Both the position numbers and the translations under genes were made by a program. A stretch of DNA of 64,000 nucleotides. Origin: Lineus longissimus (lineage: Eukaryota; Nemertea; Pilidiophora; Heteronemertea; Lineidae). Positions 43,501 through 48,545 of the stretch are shown here, in pieces. Location: the NCBI RefSeq assembly GCF_910592395.1, contig NC_088308.1, positions 24,135,501 through 24,199,500 of the forward strand, in the 5' to 3' direction. Every line of letters starts with the position of its first letter. The first letter of the stretch is position 1. The notes under the pieces are model-generated. The model saw only the letters and a list, made by a program, of their open reading frames with translations, had not been told where the DNA came from and made no database searches.

Positions 43501-46500
43501 ATCATCCCAAATACTTATGTTCTAATTAGTACTTAAATTATTAATTTATTTGAAGTGAATTTATCTAAACTTGTAGTGTGCAGCTTCTACATGCAATCGA
43601 GTATCATATATTGAGATGCATAGGACAGATTTATGATAGCCGTGTTACGTTTGCCAAGACAGCAACTAACAATTGTTTTTCGGAGAGAAAAAACTAACTA
43701 ACTAAAACATGAAGATTTAGTACAGTCTCACATTCCTAGTTTATTTCATGTGCATGACCTTGTGTAGAGTCTGCTAAAGTATACATATTGTAAATACACG
43801 CAAGAAAGTAAAATCATGCATACCTCTTCAGTTATTTCTAACGAATACTGCTGTTTTTCAAAGATGGGATCTTGGTCATCTCCATCTGTGATCCTGATGG
43901 TCAAGGTCGTTGTATTTGAAAGAGACTTATCACCATAATTAACACCATTGTCCTAAAGAAAAATAAAGAAGAAAGTGATAAGCTAAAAAAATGTCTAGTA
44001 ACAAAGGCTTGCCACTGGTGAACTTATGTTATTCATATAGCCCTGGCGCAGTGGAAAACGGTCATTCCTGATCATCACTCTCTTGAGAAGTTGGAAAAAA
44101 GAATGAATAGAAAATTACGAATTATACCATCTACAAAAATATACTCACAGTTGCAGAAATATTTAATACGTATTCACGTTGGCCATCATCATAGTCTAGC
44201 TCTGCTGCCACAGCCACTTTCCCCTCCGAGGTTGCACCCGTCAACTTGAACTTTCCGTCACTTCCTCCCTAAATCAACACATATAAAATGAGTCATAAAA
44301 AAAAGTTTTAGAATATTTTCCCATCATCTCACTTTACATTTAAAGGAACCAAAGAGACAGATTTCATGTGCATCTCCTGGATTGCGAATCAGGGAGTAAC
44401 TAAAACCCAATTTTCGATCACTATCCTATTCAACAATCTAATGCTGCATCTCGCCGCCAGGTGCAACGCAACATCCCTGCTAGCAAAAAAAGGGATAGTT
44501 TTAGTTTAGGAACCCTTCATCTTTTAGGCGCTTCAAATGAGAATGACTCTTGTTAATTTTTCACACCGGTACCACACTTTAATAGTTCTCTTATGTCCAT
44601 GAGGGACCGCTTGTTTACACAATCTCTTATTGGGAATGATACAAGTAGCCAAAATATTCGAGGGGGATTTGCAAAAAAAAGATAAAAACAAATAACTTAC
44701 CAGAATTTTATAGAAATTAATAGCACCGTAGTAATCATCATCAACCGCCCTGTTCATGAGCATAAATACTGTGGTTGATATAGGGGTGAGCTGAAAACAA
44801 ATTTAAAAAAATCTTACACACACCTTGATAATCGCATCTGCGTTCTTTAATATGTATTATGAGCAACAGTGTTTTATTTGTTATAACTCAAAGAAAGGAC
44901 TGTCCTCGACATGTATTTCATGATAAGTGTTTAATCAGAGGAAAGAGGGATTTAAAGACTTTCTCTGTCGCTAATAATTAAAAACATTGCTCTTACCTCA
45001 TTCACTTCTTTATAAAAAGGGGCATTTATAAACTTAGGAACATGATCATTCACATTGGTTATATACACTTGCACATCATAATCAATCTGAAAAGAGGATG
45101 AAGCGTTTTGAAATAGTTCGTTGACGAGAATCCACTTATGTTACAGACAAGACAGCAAGAACATTTTTGTTTTCTTTGTCATATGTTTGATGCAATTTTA
45201 TGAAAACCATTTTCTTCATCCTAAACATCGCAGTGAATTCTGGAATTACTGGTATAACGTAGTAACTAGTAGTAACAAGTTGACATCGTTTCAAGTTCAA
45301 GTGATCTATAAGGTGAACGTTTTGATTGATTACAGATTGAAGCTACTCACATGAAAATCACTACCGGATTCTGTATATGAACATCTCAACACATAATGAA
45401 TATTTCGTACATAAGCCTGCAAAAAGCCAAAACAATAAGTCACAATTTATGTCACAGGTGTTTCTTGTTGTAGGTTAGTATTTCTCTCATGCAAAGTACC
45501 TCACAACTACGTATACACCTCAGATGACCATGAGTGCCCAAACCTCTATTAGTTCAAGTCAAAAAACGACCAATAGTGAGAAGGAAAACACTTATCATCC
45601 AACCAGTCTCATTCTACCAAGAAAAATAAATGGGTGTGATATGAAAAATGAAAATAGGTAAATGTTCTTGACTTACATTGGTTGTAGGATTCCTCATTTC
45701 TGCATCTAGCTGCTTTAAAAGCGTGATTTTTCCTGATGAAGCGTCCAGTCCTAAATAACCTTTGGCAAAACTAATCTGAGAACTATCCGGAGCAAATGTC
45801 CAGGTTGTATCTACTGGGAGGTTTATAGAAAATAATTCTGTGTCTGGAAAAGAATCATTTGAATCGTGTTAGATTGTTGAACAATTGACATGAATTCCAT
45901 TAGTTCTGTAATTCATGGATTCATCGACCATTACGTCAGTGGTTTCAAAGCAACGCTCATATACAACAGTTCCGCCCGTTTCAAAACAATTTGTGGGTGA
46001 ATTTTTGAGATATCCACGTTTGGTATAATCCACTCTACAATTGCACAAAATAGAACTTTATTTAGTATCTGGAGCTTCCGATTATTTTATGGTCTGCGTT
46101 GTGAAAACCTTGGCTGCTCATAAAAGTAACTAGAATTTTGTGAGTCATAATTGTTTTTAGCACCACGGCCATTTTACACTTACCGATGGGTGTGTTTTCT
46201 GGAACTGTCTTATGGAAAAACTGCGAAGGACACTTCGAAGCTGCAAAACAGAAAAATCAGCTACCGATAAATGCAGGAATAAGTTTGCTTTAAAGTGACA
46301 AAAAGGAGTTTGACTCCGATGGGTGTCCTTCGCGGCACCCAAAATTGATGATAAAGTGTTTAAATGACGAGAGCTTTTCACAACTGGTCATATTAAACTA
46401 ATGGTAAAGTGCTGATCAATCAAGTTTATTGCAGTGAATTGTAAAACATGAATGTAGCTCATGCGGGTAAGAATTCACACACCGATATTGGTTATGACCA

Positions 46501-48545
46501 TAAAAGCCACTTAAAGTTGACTTGTATTGACATCTTGGCATTTCATGCAGAAGATCAATGAGGTAGCCTTCCTCGGCATGGTCCGCAAAGAGCATAGTGA
46601 TCGAAATTAAATCCTGCGCAGGAAGTCACATGCTGAATGAATTCTGGACCGAAGACCAAATCCATAAATATTCTGCAGAAAACATAGTGTCCTTTGTATA
46701 CAGAGGGATGGATTCGCTAGGGGGTTAGTGATTCAGTGTCTTTAGGATGAACACAATATCTCTGCTGTTAACGTCGTTCGTCTTTCTCTCAGCCTTAACC
46801 AAAATGGAAAGTTCCATCAGATAATTTTGATATGACGACTGTTGATGATACTGTTTACAGTGTTTAGGTTTTCCTCTAGTTTGTTGCTTTTTAACTTTCT
46901 GGTGACAGACGTGAGCTTAGCAGATTGGTGTAGGTCGCACAAACATGAAAGTTAAGCAATCACCAATGCAAACACCTGCCAAGATGCATTAGGTCACCGG
47001 CATATCCAAATTGGAGGTTAAAGGTAATGTTTATTGCTCGTGCTCCAATATGTGACCAGTTTACCCAACTTCCATATCTTCATAACCGCGTAGATTTATA
47101 TTAACTACAATACCCCTGCATGTCCTAACCTCGTATATCATGCTCAGAACCGCCTGCGAGCCGTGCATCTAGCAATGAATATTGGCGTTCATATATTTTA
47201 CATGTTTTGCTACGGTGAAAATCAAAACATTATACATAATGAAAAGGTTGGCATGGTTGCTGAAGAAACGCTATTGCAATAATCACCCATGAATTGAAAG
47301 TCATTGATTCATCGAGATCTCTTAAGTGATGATGAAACAAATCAGGACTTACTGATCACACCAAACTTATGAATGCAAAATATATTCGTTGGAGAAACAT
47401 ATCTTTGTTCAAAGGAAAATACAGACCTATTTTCATATTTAGTGCACATGCAGGTACAACAAACACTTAACCCACTAATCCAGTGCATGTGGACAGGGAG
47501 TTGCACCGCAAGCAGTATTACATTGCTTACTTTTCCCTGTAGTAACTTTGCTTTATCAGGCAAAGAAAAACATAGACATTACGTATCAAAACCATGCATT
47601 AATTTTCATATTGATTTGGTGGGCAGAATGAGTGAACCATGTGGTTATGTTAACAGTGCATACTGTAACACAAATTTTATTAGGAATGGCTAGTTAAACT
47701 ACCTTTGTCACACACGCCTATTTTGAACTTAATAACTTATTCCGATTCCGGCAGATACTGATGTAATAGGCTAAACTTATCATTTTTAGTCTAAGGTTTA
47801 TCATCAGGCTTTGGGTGTTTTTGGTACAACGAGGTATGAGTAACTATTAAGACATATACCTTCACTCATCAACAAAATGCTTAGCTATCTGAAGATTGGA
47901 ATTACCTTTAAATAGATCTCTCAATGCCTGAGAAAAAGTTGGTGTTACACGCTCTTTTTCTGATTGATTGCTGACTGTAAATTTCAACTGATTCAGATAA
48001 AAACAGATGGCGAACTGACAACTGTGCATAGGTCCTTCATGATAGACATAGGTTGTGAGGTGGTAATTTAAAAGTGGTGAGAAGACCAGAATCCTGACCG
48101 TGAGAATGCGGGATAGAACCACTCTAATCTTTCCACGTTAACATAGTTAAGAAGCATATTTTCTTTTAATTGACCATTGGTCAAAATCAAAACCTTCGAA
48201 TAAGAAAGTTTTGCATCATGTCTTTTTTATATATATCGTGGCTCTTCTTTTTGATTTGGAAGAGGGGATTGAAAATTACCTTGAGCTCAAACCACTGGGT
48301 TTTGAAAATTACGAAGGAATCAGAAACTACAAACCTGCCGACACTAGACTGATCAATCCACTGAATATGAACCACAGGCGTATAATACTGGTGTAAGATA
48401 TGCCTCTTGTCCTCAGGCCTTCACATGAAGTCTGCAAAGAGCACAGAACACCGCAGTTTTCCCAAAGTGGGGAGTGTGATTGTCTCATCCTTTGATTTTC
48501 ACGGGAATCCTGCTTCAATTTGTAGTGTTTCATTTTGTAGTCCAT
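3462..48545 (-). CDS. Giant cadherin of the CDH23/PCDH15 group (63 joined exons, whole gene span)
   Basis: This is a single-pass adhesion protein predicted at about 4,254 residues, built from 63 exons whose splice sites and codon phases all agree. In order it has a signal peptide (hydrophobic residues about 54-70), 32 EC repeats with DxNDN-type calcium linkers and LDRE motifs, a membrane-adjacent domain (about 3524-3644), one transmembrane helix (about 3649-3669) and a serine/asparagine-rich cytoplasmic tail ending in Thr-Trp-Leu, a class I PDZ ligand. EC1 carries a Cys74/Cys157 pair, EC2 starts with a VNELTP motif and ends in a DGDD linker, and EC3 has a TPPI..DQD motif, all as in PCDH15/Cad99C. 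Family members form tip links or microvillar links through calcium-dependent EC contacts and bind harmonin-like PDZ scaffolds. The role here is inferred. Vertebrate CDH23 has 27 repeats and PCDH15 has 11, so this protein is longer. Introns not listed separately, most of them about 80-400 bp, show nothing beyond splice signals. Confidence 0.9.
4507..6515 (-). other. Intron sequence before the final cadherin exon
   Basis: A 2 kb AT-rich stretch with a run of 13 G at 5819-5831 followed by CTATAAAAAG. No exon here fits the cadherin frame convincingly. Confidence 0.6.
6516..6667 (-). CDS. Alternative cytoplasmic cassette exon (frame-changing)
   Basis: Acceptor ATCGCAG and donor TCAG|GTGAG bound 152 nt that start in the phase left by exon 62 and encode a lysine-rich segment (HKKLKPLKKGKRKRKHR) like the basic start of exon 64. 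Its length is not a multiple of three. Inclusion would move exon 64 into a frame that stops after about 20 codons. Reading past the donor gives a different short tail that stops at 6424. I left it out of the main protein. Confidence 0.5.
6668..7984 (-). other. Intron sequence between exon 62 and the cassette exon
   Basis: AT-rich sequence. I see no open frames or repeats of note. Confidence 0.6.
7985..8107 (-). CDS. Cadherin exon 62: cytoplasmic tail
   Basis: Found by reading splice sites: acceptor CTATCAG, donor GTAAGTC, 123 nt open. It encodes DEDGNPMIIVNEPDTAQSES and a Thr/Ser run. The phase fits exons 61 and 64. Confidence 0.75.
8108..9040 (-). other. Intron between exons 61 and 62
   Basis: AT-rich sequence with no recognised feature. 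Confidence 0.6.
9041..9472 (-). CDS. Cadherin exon 61: cytoplasmic tail
   Basis: A tail exon of 144 codons, acidic and Asn/Asp/Thr-rich, with no domain I recognise. Phase is preserved (one base in, two out). Confidence 0.83.
9850..10291 (+). mobile_element. GC-rich insert with poly-A tail, possible retrocopy
   Basis: A GC-rich block (about 9900-10190) sits in an AT-rich intron, is open in both orientations (9868-10197 plus, 9834-10202 minus), and is followed on the plus strand by AATAAA running into about 22 A at 10270-10291. That order suggests reverse transcription of a polyadenylated RNA. Which strand coded is unclear and the family is unknown. The plus-frame peptide resembles one inside the element at 36381-37282. 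Confidence 0.4.
10631..10771 (-). CDS. Cadherin exon 60: cytoplasmic tail
   Basis: Encodes RQAEKHKNAMLLSRTLNK, then an ANPLYAES motif. Acceptor TTTCAG, donor GTAAGT. Confidence 0.85.
10953..11150 (-). CDS. Cadherin exon 59: stalk and transmembrane helix
   Basis: A charged stalk followed by a hydrophobic span at about residues 3649-3669 (ALMALGMVIVIGCILGIIVV), then basic residues YHSWRK on the cytoplasmic side. Confidence 0.92.
11264..11332 (-). CDS. Cadherin exon 58: membrane-adjacent domain
   Basis: Encodes TDMYFYAVNLLRNTIVRKEF. The (T)D.Y.YA motif is typical of the CDH23/PCDH15 membrane-proximal domain. Confidence 0.8.
11566..11664 (-). CDS. Cadherin exon 57: membrane-adjacent domain
   Basis: Encodes the NLSQILGYEVRAEKLEPHVE region. 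It begins with one base and ends with two, as do all following constitutive exons up to exon 62. Confidence 0.8.
11773..11861 (-). CDS. Cadherin exon 56: membrane-adjacent domain, first part
   Basis: Encodes VSVLSDSQQTILVANISPN and a charged helix. Its pattern matches the membrane-proximal domain of CDH23 and PCDH15. The preceding intron is expanded by an RTE element. Confidence 0.8.
11899..15028 (-). mobile_element. RTE-clade LINE, copy 1 (5'-truncated)
   Basis: The copy is flanked by an 11-bp duplication GTTATACTATT at 11888-11898 and 15029-15039. Its 3' end, on the left, is a short (ATG)n repeat, as expected for RTE-type elements, which lack a poly-A tail. It is very similar to copy 2 but ends about 160 bp earlier at the 5' side. 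It lies in the intron between exons 55 and 56, in the same orientation as the cadherin gene. Confidence 0.9.
11960..14967 (-). pseudogene. Broken RTE endonuclease-reverse transcriptase, copy 1
   Basis: Six frame-broken pieces run in order on the minus strand: the AP-endonuclease start (GTWNVRTLNADGK, AEARLTG), MGDWNAKIG, SSDHDLVL, the reverse transcriptase with FRKGRSTAEQI and the catalytic LRFADDIDLL, and the C-terminal end (ESWTLNTETEKRINAFELN). Nuclease and polymerase motifs survive, but frameshifts near 14360, 14130, 13800, 13490, 13300 and 12450 mean no full protein is made. Confidence 0.85.
15326..15532 (-). CDS. Cadherin exon 55: EC32
   Basis: The last EC repeat, with ATDKDSSDQGQLVFSI and MDPGTGEV. 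Phase 0 at both ends. Confidence 0.9.
15727..15860 (-). CDS. Cadherin exon 54: EC31-EC32 linker
   Basis: Carries DVNDHPPEF and the first EC32 strand. Confidence 0.88.
16013..16159 (-). CDS. Cadherin exon 53: EC31 with polybasic loop
   Basis: Contains KQLDRESVSKYILV, then a loop with four arginines (residues about 3404-3407, SRRRRAT), a possible proprotein-convertase site. Confidence 0.87.
16363..16534 (-). CDS. Cadherin exon 52: EC30-EC31 junction and EC31 start
   Basis: The junction reads ADSSPFPMF, with no calcium-binding linker. EC31 then begins with FKENQSPG and ends IVSGNEA. Confidence 0.87.
16667..16815 (-). CDS. Cadherin exon 51: EC30
   Basis: EC30 strands with INNNTGEL. LDRE is lost (KIISARVKYEY). 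Phase 0 at its end. Confidence 0.86.
17121..17384 (-). CDS. Cadherin exon 50: EC29 end, linker, EC30 start
   Basis: Contains SLDYETTSSYEIKV and DMNDNVPVF, then a diverged EC30 start lacking the DxD calcium loop. Confidence 0.9.
17552..17884 (-). CDS. Cadherin exon 49: EC28 end, linker, EC29 start
   Basis: Contains INNATGVL, PLDREKKETYKL, DVNDNIPTF and ANDSDGGLNGQIFF. Confidence 0.93.
18210..18387 (-). CDS. Cadherin exon 48: EC27-EC28 linker and EC28 start
   Basis: Contains DINDHSPTF and EDSDYGSNGTITYTI. Leaves one base. Confidence 0.9.
18388..19893 (-). other. Intron between exons 47 and 48
   Basis: A 1.5 kb AT-rich intron. Between about 19030 and 19310 a diverged motif related to CTAATGTGACANTTGA recurs about six times in both orientations. 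Nothing else was recognised. Confidence 0.45.
19894..20007 (-). CDS. Cadherin exon 47: EC27
   Basis: Contains KRLDREERMYYSFTVKV. Phase 0. Confidence 0.88.
20273..20961 (-). CDS. Cadherin exon 46: EC25 end, EC26, EC27 start
   Basis: A long exon (about residues 2728-2957) with DINDHNPTF, AMDPDEGDNAKLTYSL, INPDTGLI and the diverged linker DISDDTPQF. EC26 has an insertion of about 20 Asn/Ser-rich residues where LDRE would lie. Confidence 0.94.
21215..21336 (-). CDS. Cadherin exon 45: EC25
   Basis: First half of EC25 with RANDEDLGENGTITYF. Confidence 0.88.
21446..21608 (-). CDS. Cadherin exon 44: EC24 end and linker
   Basis: Contains GLDRETVNQYTLNVSAQDRG and DYNDNAPKF. Leaves two bases. Confidence 0.9.
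21660..22445 (+). mobile_element. Fragment of an R2/R4/NeSL-type LINE with restriction-like endonuclease
   Basis: A GC-rich plus-strand block lies in the intron between exons 43 and 44. The frame 21699-22049 has a zinc-knuckle segment (ETLAHILVGC with flanking Cys and His) followed by RPDMLVFDEKEKEVLIVEIA, the PD...(D/E) core of the restriction-like endonuclease at the C-terminus of R2-group LINEs. After a stop and a frame change the family pattern continues (ATDLARSNPGW, VPIVVGTL). The polymerase part is absent, so the copy is 5'-truncated. Boundaries are approximate. Confidence 0.72.
21699..22305 (+). pseudogene. C-terminal remnant of LINE polyprotein (zinc knuckle and endonuclease)
   Basis: Residues of the first open stretch (117 codons) give the zinc knuckle and nuclease core. 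A TAG at about 22048 and a frame change near 22075 break it from the last about 75 codons (to HLSRD, stop near 22295). No reverse transcriptase is present. Confidence 0.65.
22538..22796 (-). CDS. Cadherin exon 43: EC23-EC24 linker and EC24
   Basis: Contains DINDQRPVF and ASDGDVGANAMIQYSI. Leaves one base. Confidence 0.91.
23013..23192 (-). CDS. Cadherin exon 42: EC23
   Basis: Contains RDADNGDNAKIKYEL, IDGATGTI and SMDRETKDT, with a serine-rich loop before MDRE. Confidence 0.9.
23462..23581 (-). CDS. Cadherin exon 41: EC22-EC23 linker
   Basis: DVNDNPPVF linker with the first EC23 strand. Phase 0. Confidence 0.88.
23823..24137 (-). CDS. Cadherin exon 40: EC21-EC22 linker and EC22
   Basis: Contains DANDNNPIF, SATDKDEGLNGEIAY, ILNREQVDKYF and AEDKGKPS. 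Confidence 0.93.
24379..24681 (-). CDS. Cadherin exon 39: EC20-EC21 linker and EC21
   Basis: Contains DINDKPPKF, ASDPDEPINTNLTYSI and VDPQTGDI. LDRE is replaced by SLDITVQAMY. Confidence 0.92.
24847..25112 (-). CDS. Cadherin exon 38: EC20
   Basis: Contains TDKDAGNNAAIDF, KELDREKQG and KAQDRGSPS. The preceding intron is expanded to 3.5 kb by an RTE element. Confidence 0.92.
25252..28543 (-). mobile_element. RTE-clade LINE, copy 2 (near full length)
   Basis: About 3.3 kb, the usual RTE size, flanked by AGCCGTCT at 25244-25251 and 28544-28551. The 3' end at the left is (ATG)n. Compared with copy 1 it extends about 160 bp further at the 5' side. It lies in the intron between exons 37 and 38, again in gene orientation. 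Confidence 0.9.
25269..28323 (-). pseudogene. Broken RTE endonuclease-reverse transcriptase, copy 2
   Basis: It starts at MGTAWKYYACES (28323). The endonuclease motifs (GTWNVRTLNADGK, IMGDWNAKIG, GSDHDLVL), the polymerase catalytic box LRFADDIDLL and the C-terminal ESWTLNTETEKRI are all present but in five frames. It is better preserved than copy 1: the first 288 codons are continuous. Confidence 0.87.
28612..28702 (-). CDS. Cadherin exon 37: EC19-EC20 linker
   Basis: DINDNAPVF linker and first EC20 strand. It lies about 70 bp from the right edge of the second RTE insertion. Confidence 0.88.
28814..28947 (-). CDS. Cadherin exon 36: EC19
   Basis: Contains LNDKTGVI and KDLDRETQASYTL. The acceptor ends AAG. 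Confidence 0.88.
29101..29308 (-). CDS. Cadherin exon 35: EC18-EC19 linker and EC19 start
   Basis: Contains DVNDNNPQF and KATDLDRVDEGKLKY. Leaves one base. Confidence 0.9.
29577..29717 (-). CDS. Cadherin exon 34: EC18
   Basis: Contains LVYTIVEDDSNGQF and KILDRDLMP. The donor GTTCGT is weaker than most. Confidence 0.85.
30030..30170 (-). CDS. Cadherin exon 33: EC17-EC18 linker
   Basis: The linker reads VDDKDTPPKF and is followed by EC18 strands with YAIDPDQNSP. Confidence 0.87.
30287..30394 (-). CDS. Cadherin exon 32: EC17
   Basis: Contains GVLTVAKKLDREAKPYHF. Phase 0 at both ends. Confidence 0.88.
30575..31915 (-). CDS. Cadherin exon 31: EC13 to EC17 in one exon
   Basis: This uninterrupted 447-codon exon (about residues 1431-1877) covers most of EC13, all of EC14, EC15 and EC16, and half of EC17. 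Linkers in order are DTNDYAPVF, NNTNKNVPMF, DINDNAPVF and ISSLDKIPVF. The second and fourth lack key calcium ligands. Every neighbour is far shorter, so introns may have been lost here. Confidence 0.95.
32152..32291 (-). CDS. Cadherin exon 30: EC12-EC13 linker
   Basis: The linker reads DVNNRAPVF, with one Asp replaced by Asn, followed by the first EC13 strand. Confidence 0.88.
32426..32606 (-). CDS. Cadherin exon 29: EC12
   Basis: Contains KATDQDAGDNAKVTYSI and INTTSGQL. Leaves one base before a GTGGGT donor. Confidence 0.89.
32607..33219 (-). other. Intron between exons 28 and 29
   Basis: AT-rich sequence with A-runs. No repeat or open frame was recognised. Confidence 0.6.
33220..33509 (-). 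CDS. Cadherin exon 28: EC11 and linker
   Basis: Contains FTIDSIDGDI, PLDRERNRT and DQNDNSPEF, then starts EC12. Its first about 20 residues are an insertion of polar and acidic residues not typical of an EC repeat. Confidence 0.87.
33728..33909 (-). CDS. Cadherin exon 27: EC10-EC11 linker and EC11 start
   Basis: Carries LNLNDNPPQF and EATDLDGNSIGYKL. It leaves one base, completed to Ala by exon 28. Confidence 0.88.
34083..34210 (-). CDS. Cadherin exon 26: EC10
   Basis: Contains FTIDQQTGLL, LDYEKGG and AQDRGNP. Leaves two bases. Confidence 0.89.
34317..34441 (-). CDS. Cadherin exon 25: EC10
   Basis: First half of EC10 with ASDIDQGVNGEFYYL. Confidence 0.88.
34761..34872 (-). CDS. Cadherin exon 24: EC9 end and linker
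   Basis: Final EC9 strands and DVNDNAPVF. Leaves one base. Confidence 0.88.
34987..35158 (-). CDS. Cadherin exon 23: EC9
   Basis: Contains IAIDSDVTSSNRKIHYWI, IDGTSGELF and SLDRDPP. Confidence 0.9.
35335..35423 (-). CDS. Cadherin exon 22: EC8-EC9 linker
   Basis: DINDNIPVF linker and first EC9 strand. Leaves two bases. Confidence 0.88.
35540..35791 (-). CDS. Cadherin exon 21: EC8
   Basis: EC8 with VDLDDGAYQHVQF. The LDRE motif is absent, giving REISLAFNAPKSY instead. Ends before the linker. Confidence 0.9.
35969..36227 (-). CDS. Cadherin exon 20: EC7 and EC7-EC8 linker
   Basis: Contains FSIDPSSGEI, LDREKLQNYEF and DINDNAPKF, then starts EC8. Confidence 0.92.
36381..37282. mobile_element. 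PIF/Harbinger-like non-autonomous element
   Basis: About 902 bp bounded by TTA on both sides (36378-36380 and 37283-37285), the target duplication of PIF/Harbinger elements. The ends are imperfect inverted repeats (TGGTGTGTTCACACTGG against TGCCGTGGTCACACTGG), and AATTCGGTTT-type motifs recur inward. It contains a (TTA)n microsatellite at about 36547-36575 and a GC-rich core. No transposase is visible. Confidence 0.65.
36637..36909 (-). other. GC-rich open core of the Harbinger-like element
   Basis: A 90-codon frame, GC-rich against its surroundings. It shares the order KGTL, FS and DSLR.LL with the plus frame at 9868-10197. I know no function for it, and either strand could have coded. Confidence 0.3.
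37426..37853. mobile_element. hAT-like MITE
   Basis: A 428-bp element with inverted ends CAGGGTTTCCGCCAG / CAGGGTTTCTGCCAG and G-rich subterminal blocks, flanked by CAGTA at 37421-37425 and 37854-37858. CAGGG termini with a 5-8 bp duplication fit the hAT superfamily. It carries no coding capacity. It lies 143 bp from the Harbinger-like element in the same intron. Confidence 0.75.
37902..37960 (-). CDS. Cadherin exon 19: EC7
   Basis: A short exon with ATDADEGSNAKIEYRF, flanked by long introns on both sides. It leaves two bases, completed to Trp by exon 20. Confidence 0.85.
37961..39810 (-). other. Long intron between exons 18 and 19
   Basis: 1.85 kb of AT-rich sequence. Short open frames only. 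No transposon was recognised. Confidence 0.6.
39811..39939 (-). CDS. Cadherin exon 18: EC6-EC7 linker
   Basis: Carries DANDNAPKF and the first EC7 strands. Phase 0. Confidence 0.88.
40155..40239 (-). CDS. Cadherin exon 17: EC6
   Basis: Contains QLDRDNVSSYSLTVQVADD. Donor GTAAGT. Confidence 0.86.
40520..40602 (-). CDS. Cadherin exon 16: EC6
   Basis: Contains VTDMDGPAGLKYRI, the usual calcium loop and strand. Leaves two bases. Confidence 0.85.
40793..40922 (-). CDS. Cadherin exon 15: EC5-EC6 linker
   Basis: The linker reads VENLNNHPPKF, weaker than consensus DxNDN, and is followed by the first EC6 strand. Confidence 0.86.
41017..41222 (-). CDS. Cadherin exon 14: EC5
   Basis: Shows YANDTDLNSNAKVKY and VDADTGRVYTI. 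The LDRE motif is replaced by TLTDPYFAEY. Leaves two bases. Confidence 0.9.
41523..41687 (-). CDS. Cadherin exon 13: EC4-EC5 linker
   Basis: Carries DRNDNTPQF and the first EC5 strand. The acceptor ends AAG rather than CAG. Confidence 0.87.
41897..42208 (-). CDS. Cadherin exon 12: EC3 end and EC4
   Basis: Ends EC3 with DVNDNRPMMVF, then gives most of EC4 (HATDPDEGDNA, LDPISGEI, LDREKQDTF). A CQTDKPTKKC loop adds a possible disulfide. Confidence 0.93.
42370..42482 (-). CDS. Cadherin exon 11: EC3
   Basis: Contains NYFNMDASNGGL and the RLDRET motif of EC3. Confidence 0.88.
42668..42773 (-). CDS. Cadherin exon 10: EC3
   Basis: Carries TTPPIKAYDQDFGINQTVVY, closely matching the PCDH15 EC3 pattern TPPI.A.DQD. 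Leaves one base. Confidence 0.87.
42975..43200 (+). repeat. Possible decayed tRNA-derived SINE
   Basis: GGTTCGAATTC at 43037-43047 matches the internal B box of RNA polymerase III promoters. The preceding 60 bp are GC-richer than the intron. No clear A box or tail is seen, so this is weak. Confidence 0.25.
43389..43430 (-). CDS. Cadherin exon 9: 42-nt microexon in EC3
   Basis: Fourteen codons (MTPNNNISLDLNGS) between a TTTTTCAG acceptor and a GTGAGT donor. It is phase 0, so it could be skipped without changing the frame. It extends the first loop of EC3. Confidence 0.7.
43824..43952 (-). CDS. Cadherin exon 8: EC2-EC3 linker
   Basis: Ends EC2 with the unusual DGDDQDPIF linker shared with the PCDH15 group, then starts EC3. 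Phase 0. Confidence 0.88.
44149..44268 (-). CDS. Cadherin exon 7: EC2
   Basis: EC2 strands with ELDYDDGQREYVLNISAT, the counterpart of LDRE...Y.L.V.A.D. Donor GTGAGT. Confidence 0.87.
44701..44790 (-). CDS. Cadherin exon 6: EC2
   Basis: Completes the VNELTPISTTVF motif typical of PCDH15 EC2 and carries the acidic VDDDYYG calcium loop. Phase 0 at both ends. Confidence 0.85.
44997..45086 (-). CDS. Cadherin exon 5: EC1-EC2 linker
   Basis: Carries the NVNDHVPKF calcium linker and the first EC2 strand ending KEVNE. Phase 0 at both ends. Confidence 0.88.
45351..45416 (-). CDS. Cadherin exon 4: EC1
   Basis: A 22-codon exon with Cys157 (VLRCSYTES). Cys157 is placed to pair with Cys74, as in PCDH15 EC1. 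Phase 0 at both ends. Confidence 0.85.
45677..45843 (-). CDS. Cadherin exon 3: EC1 core
   Basis: EC1 middle strands with a LDASSGKITLLKQLD motif, the counterpart of the usual D..TG.I...LDRE segment. Acceptor CCAG, donor GTAAGT. Confidence 0.88.
46184..46240 (-). CDS. Cadherin exon 2: start of mature protein, EC1
   Basis: It encodes the SKCPSQFFHKTVPENTPI region, the first EC1 strand, with Cys74. It opens with two bases completing the exon 1 codon and leaves one base. Confidence 0.85.
46241..48334 (-). other. Intron 1 of the cadherin coding region
   Basis: A 2.1 kb intron between the signal-peptide exon and the first EC1 exon. No repeat or additional exon was recognised. Confidence 0.6.
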
